64,000 nt of DNA from Strongylocentrotus purpuratus. Its lineage: Eukaryota; Echinodermata; Echinoidea; Camarodonta; Strongylocentrotidae. Location: NCBI RefSeq assembly GCF_000002235.5, contig NW_022145596.1, forward strand, positions 32,524,140-32,588,139, in the 5' to 3' direction. Under the pieces are notes generated by a model, which did no database searches, was not told where the DNA came from, and saw only the letters and a list, made by a program, of their open reading frames with translations. Numbering within the stretch: the stretch's first letter is position 1; each line of letters opens with the position of its first letter. This document shows, piece by piece, positions 60,186-64,000 of this stretch. The translations under genes and the position numbers were made by a program.

Positions 60186-60612
60186 AGCGTGTCCACACAC
60201 AAAACAATTTATCCCGAAACTCTATAACGAAACATCGTATAAAGAATCGTCATATACATTTTAGGGTGTCCACACACAAGAAACGTCGTATAAAGAATCA
60301 TCGTATAAATTCCAGGGTGTCCACACACAGAAGAAAGTAATTCTGAAACTCTACAGCGAAATGTCGTATAGGTGCGCAGTTTGCTACTACGACTAATTAT
60401 ACTAGTTACGTCCACACACAACACATTCTGTGATTAGGCGTGATTCTTTATTGAGTTTTAGTTCGAAACGATGCCCAAACCCGCGTTTCGTTATCTACGA
60501 CACATCGTTAGTAAGCGTCCAAACACACACAATTTCAGTGTATAAATATCCCGAAACGGTATAACTAATCACATCTAATCACGAAAAGTGTTGTGTGTCG
60601 ACACGGGGTATG
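60186..60612. repeat. Element with inverted GTGTC(C/G)ACACACA ends and internal repeats
   Basis: GTCCACACACA (or a near match) occurs at 60191, 60268, 60319, 60410 and 60516, and in inverted form near 60590-60603 (TTGTGTGTCGACACGG). The phrase CGTATAAAGAATC(A/G)TC repeats between. The spacings (77, 51, 91, 106) are irregular, so this is not a simple tandem array. Confidence 0.65.
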
Positions 60613-63600
60613 AATTTTTATCAAGCTTTCGGTCAAAACGATGCTCCATTGATACACAACATTCAAACTAGAAATAGCTATCAGACAAAAATTATGAGAG
60701 TCTGAAGGCTGGGTATGATTTAGACGTGTGTTTGTGAATATGATATGGAAAATAGAGGCTTTTGGATCATTTTTTTCCCACAGGTTTGCAAAATAGAGAT
60801 ATAATATTTCTTGATACTACCTCTAGAGTTTTGTTTCCTAGGTATTGTTACCCTTAAAAGAACAGGCATGAATAATGAGCTAACCTTAAAATAATGTTAG
60901 CATGGTGCCCTGGATAAAACACACAAAATAATCAAAATTTGATTATACTTCTCAAAGCAATTAAGATTCAATCAATGCAGCACACATTTCATGACAATGT
61001 AAGTATATATGAGAGAGAACAAACTGGTGGAGGCGACAGAGCAAAACCAAGAAACACTTGACATACCTGGCTGTGTTATCCAAAGAAGTCTCCATTTTAC
61101 AAATTCAAAATGTCAGTAAAAGAAAAATGTTTAACAATCAGCTCTTCAGGGATTTAATTTCCTTTTGAATCCAGAAACATTGCATCAAATATGGATTGAG
61201 ACTTGAAGAGTGATTCGCTCTCAGCGAAGGTTCGTATTCTACTGGTGACTCAACCAAATCACTCTACAAATATACACCTTTCTAATATTTCCTGTCTCAA
61301 GTCCTATCAAATATAGAATTTCACAGGTCATGTTCACATTACTCAGTCTATTTTTTTCTAGAACTTATGGACTCCCAGAAACTTCTTTATCAATATTTTT
61401 TTTTAAATAAACAAAAACAAAAACAAAATAAGAACTCTCCCCTTACTATTAGGAAAGGTATTTTATAGTCGCATTCCTTTCTGACCATTGTACAAAATTG
61501 ATGCCAATTTCACATAGGACAATCTACAATTAATGTAGGATGCATATTAAACTGGAATATTCAAAATAATTGTTATGTTAATATGTGTCTTCTACTATTG
61601 TCATGAAAAAGGTCCCAGGTAAAATAATAAAATCTCACACATGATGATAATATGTCGCTGCATGTAAGGTAGTAGAAGAATTGAAACTTCATACTACATT
61701 TGTTCCAGAACTAATGTTCTTGAGAATATATCTTGCTGAAACTTGGCTGGTGTGCGAACCCATCTATTTTTAAAGAAGACAGTAGGGTCCATGGTGAGAC
61801 CTTGTCTTCTGTTTGGTTTGATTGTTGACCGGGTCATGTGACAACACCCTCCTCATTTACACAAGAGAATTGAAGAAAATATTGTTTGACAGGAAGAGAG
61901 AAAAGGGTGGAGCATTTGTCTTCTAAGGATAAAGGTTAACATGGGCCACCTTCAGTTACATATTTGTTGAGTAAACTGAAAGGTGAGAAGGGAATAGATT
62001 GTTGATTTATGTGTGATTGGGTAGGAAGCACATCTATTGAGCTTTGTATTAATATCTCACACTGAAGTCAACTGTGATGAAAGAGACATAAAAGTAGAGC
62101 AAGAGTCATATAGGGCAGTGAAGAAAAAAATGATGTTTAAAATCATATTCTTAGGAAGCTTTAATGGCGAAATGTAGTGGCACAAAAAGATGCATCCAGA
62201 ACGCAGAATGCATAGTTGCTGAAAATCATAATTTTATCACACAGAGATCTAGAACCACATTGTTAGGATATGGAGCTGGTTAATGCATTTACAATCTTGA
62301 TTGGGCTTAATGTTATTTAAACTTTCATTCAGATACAATGTATGTCCAAAAATTGTTTAATTTAAACACATCACTAACTATTACGCCTTGCACACACGTC
62401 TTTTTTTGTTACAATATTGCTCTAAGCTATCTCATGGGTAATCGAGTACAGAGACAAAAATCTTTAAACTCCCTCACAATCTTCTTGCTGATCTTATTTT
62501 TTTGGAGGGGGGGGGGAGGGGGGAGGGGGCTTGTATCTTTCTTTTAAAGTGTACAGGTTGAAACTTTCTCTTTGCACTTATCCTTCAGCCCTTTTCAAGA
62601 ATTATTTTCTTCTTCCTTTCCATGTACCTCTTTATGTTTCTCTTCTTTTCAATCATTAACCCTTTTTAGACCACCTCCTCCTCCTCCTCTTTATTGATTG
62701 CATAGTTAGAGGCTAATGAACATGTATGAAGACATAACTCAGTCTATACCCGAGCAAGCCGAATACAAACCTGTCATGGATCTATTTATATACATGTATC
62801 TATCCTGACATGAAACATTCACAGCCATTTCACAATTCCTCAGGCTTTCAAAGGTAATAGCTACATACATTGTACACAAGTCATATGACCAAAAACAGCA
62901 GGAAATAGGAAACAGCATATACCGGTAATGGTTGGTTTTCCATGAGTGTGATCATGTCATATAAGAAATTCATTACATTTGATGTATGAAACGATCTCCT
63001 AAAATTCAGAAGGTCATTGATGTAGAATGATATGAGCTGAACTCCATCAGGCTCTCAGAAGATCAGATGCAATGAGCACGGTAGTAAATGAGCAAAATCA
63101 TTCAACCCAGTCGATCAACTAAACCAACTGTCTCTAGAGCAAGGAGAGGCTACCAATTGTGTTATTATTTATTCATTTATTTGGTGTATATATAGAAACT
63201 AGCAGCTCAGGCTGAGATGGTCACTGTACCAGGTAATAACACACATGTATTAACAAAGTCATTTTACTTAATATAACAGATTTGTTAACAATATTTGAGG
63301 GGGAAATACATGGTAAATGGTAACAAATCTATTTATTATACATAGATAATATATCCATGGTATATACATGGTATATATCCAATTATGTTTCAGGGGGTGG
63401 AGAAATTCAAATGAAGAGCCTATTTCACAAGATCATGAGCACTGAAGCACTAAGGTATATTCTAAGAATGCATGCTGGTATGTGGATGTTGAGAGATGAT
63501 GTCATCCATGTGAGCATTAGAATAACACATTCATGTCTGCAACATCACAACATGCAGCGCATCACATCTTATCATTGCCAATGGCGCATTCCACTGAAAT

Positions 63601-64000
63601 AATACTGAGATTTGATTGGTGGACAAGAGCCTTAGGGCAGCATGGTTTATATTGAGATATATACAGGGATGAGGGAACTAATCAACTCTTTCTGCTTGTT
63701 CATCTATTCACGTTCAGTGTCTTGAATCATTAAAAAAAACATCTTCGATGCTATGAAGCAAAACATTCCGTCAAATTATCAAAAACCACCTTAAGACAAG
63801 AACAAACTACATTTGTCATGTCTTGCACATAATATGCAGATGCAATGTGGGGTACAGCTCTAAAAATCCATTTAAGTTGTTAAAAGCAATTTATGTCCAA
63901 TGTGTATGCCAATTATGAATACATAAACGATCTTTTAATCCAATACATTACAATCTTCAGTAGACAGCAGCTATCTTCATAAGATAAGAATGATTTAAAT

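Larger units (their letters stand above)
58623..64000. other. Upstream intron/promoter DNA of TRIM2/3
   Basis: No coding exon recognised. It contains a pogo-like MITE (59776-59970), a GTCCACACACA repeat element (60186-60612), a poly-G tract near 62505-62528 and otherwise AT-rich unique-looking sequence. A 5' UTR exon may end at 61067. Confidence 0.55.

Noticed and set aside
60186..60612. CRISPR-like array (repeated GTCCACACACA modules)
   Set aside because: Module spacing is irregular, modules are only 11 bp, the host is an animal, and there is an inverted copy at the end; a transposon-like element is more likely.
61067..61095. Alternative first coding exon for TRIM2/3 (METSLDNTA then CAG|GTATGT)
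   Set aside because: Splicing into 58622 would put the RING ATG out of frame; at best it is a 5' UTR exon with an upstream ORF.

Overview
The window is eukaryotic nuclear DNA from an animal. It is AT-rich, with four spliced protein-coding genes, GT-AG introns, long introns, tRNA-derived SINEs, many miniature inverted-repeat elements and much simple-sequence DNA. Frequent ACATGTA-like and ACCGGTA-like words, the SINE type and the bilaterian gene set suggest a marine invertebrate deuterostome. My best guess is an echinoderm, but this is inference because no species marker is present.

Layout. (1) 1-6632, minus strand: the 5' part of a neurochondrin (NCDN) gene, eight coding exons and 321 codons; the rest lies beyond the left edge. 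(2) 6633-18584: intergenic space between two head-to-head genes, packed with SINEs, MITEs, a 0.38 kb near-perfect palindrome, a 0.78 kb TIR element and a CpG-rich patch. (3) 18585-30027, plus strand: complete mitochondrial cysteinyl-tRNA synthetase (CARS2), 14 coding exons and about 599 aa, with a probable GC-AG intron and a 79-bp duplication of the start of one exon. (4) 30028-32729: a convergent intergenic gap. (5) 32730-39261, minus strand: complete CFAP97 (hemingway/KIAA1430 family), three coding exons and 506 aa; its 4.5 kb intron holds a hAT-like element that carries a LINE reverse-transcriptase fragment. (6) 39262-55937: gene-poor DNA with a degenerate higher-order purine-rich repeat, microsatellites, a 16-bp head-to-head palindromic array and two clusters of nuclear-receptor half-sites; its right part probably includes the TRIM 3' UTR. 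(7) 55938-58571, minus strand: complete coding region of a TRIM2/TRIM3-type RING/B-box/filamin/NHL protein, 730 aa in only two coding exons. (8) 58572-64000: 5' UTR, intron or upstream DNA of the TRIM gene, with a pogo/Tc1-like MITE and a GTCCACACACA repeat element.

The four genes do not form a pathway: NCDN is a neuronal/cytoplasmic scaffold family, CARS2 is mitochondrial translation, CFAP97 is cilium/axoneme related, and TRIM2/3 is an E3 ubiquitin ligase. I found no new gene system. The most unusual content is the structured repeat DNA, the CARS2 exon duplication that could splice in frame, the GC-AG intron, and the nearly intronless TRIM2/3 gene. Exon borders were read by eye from splice consensus, reading phase and remembered family similarity. 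None was checked against transcripts or databases.
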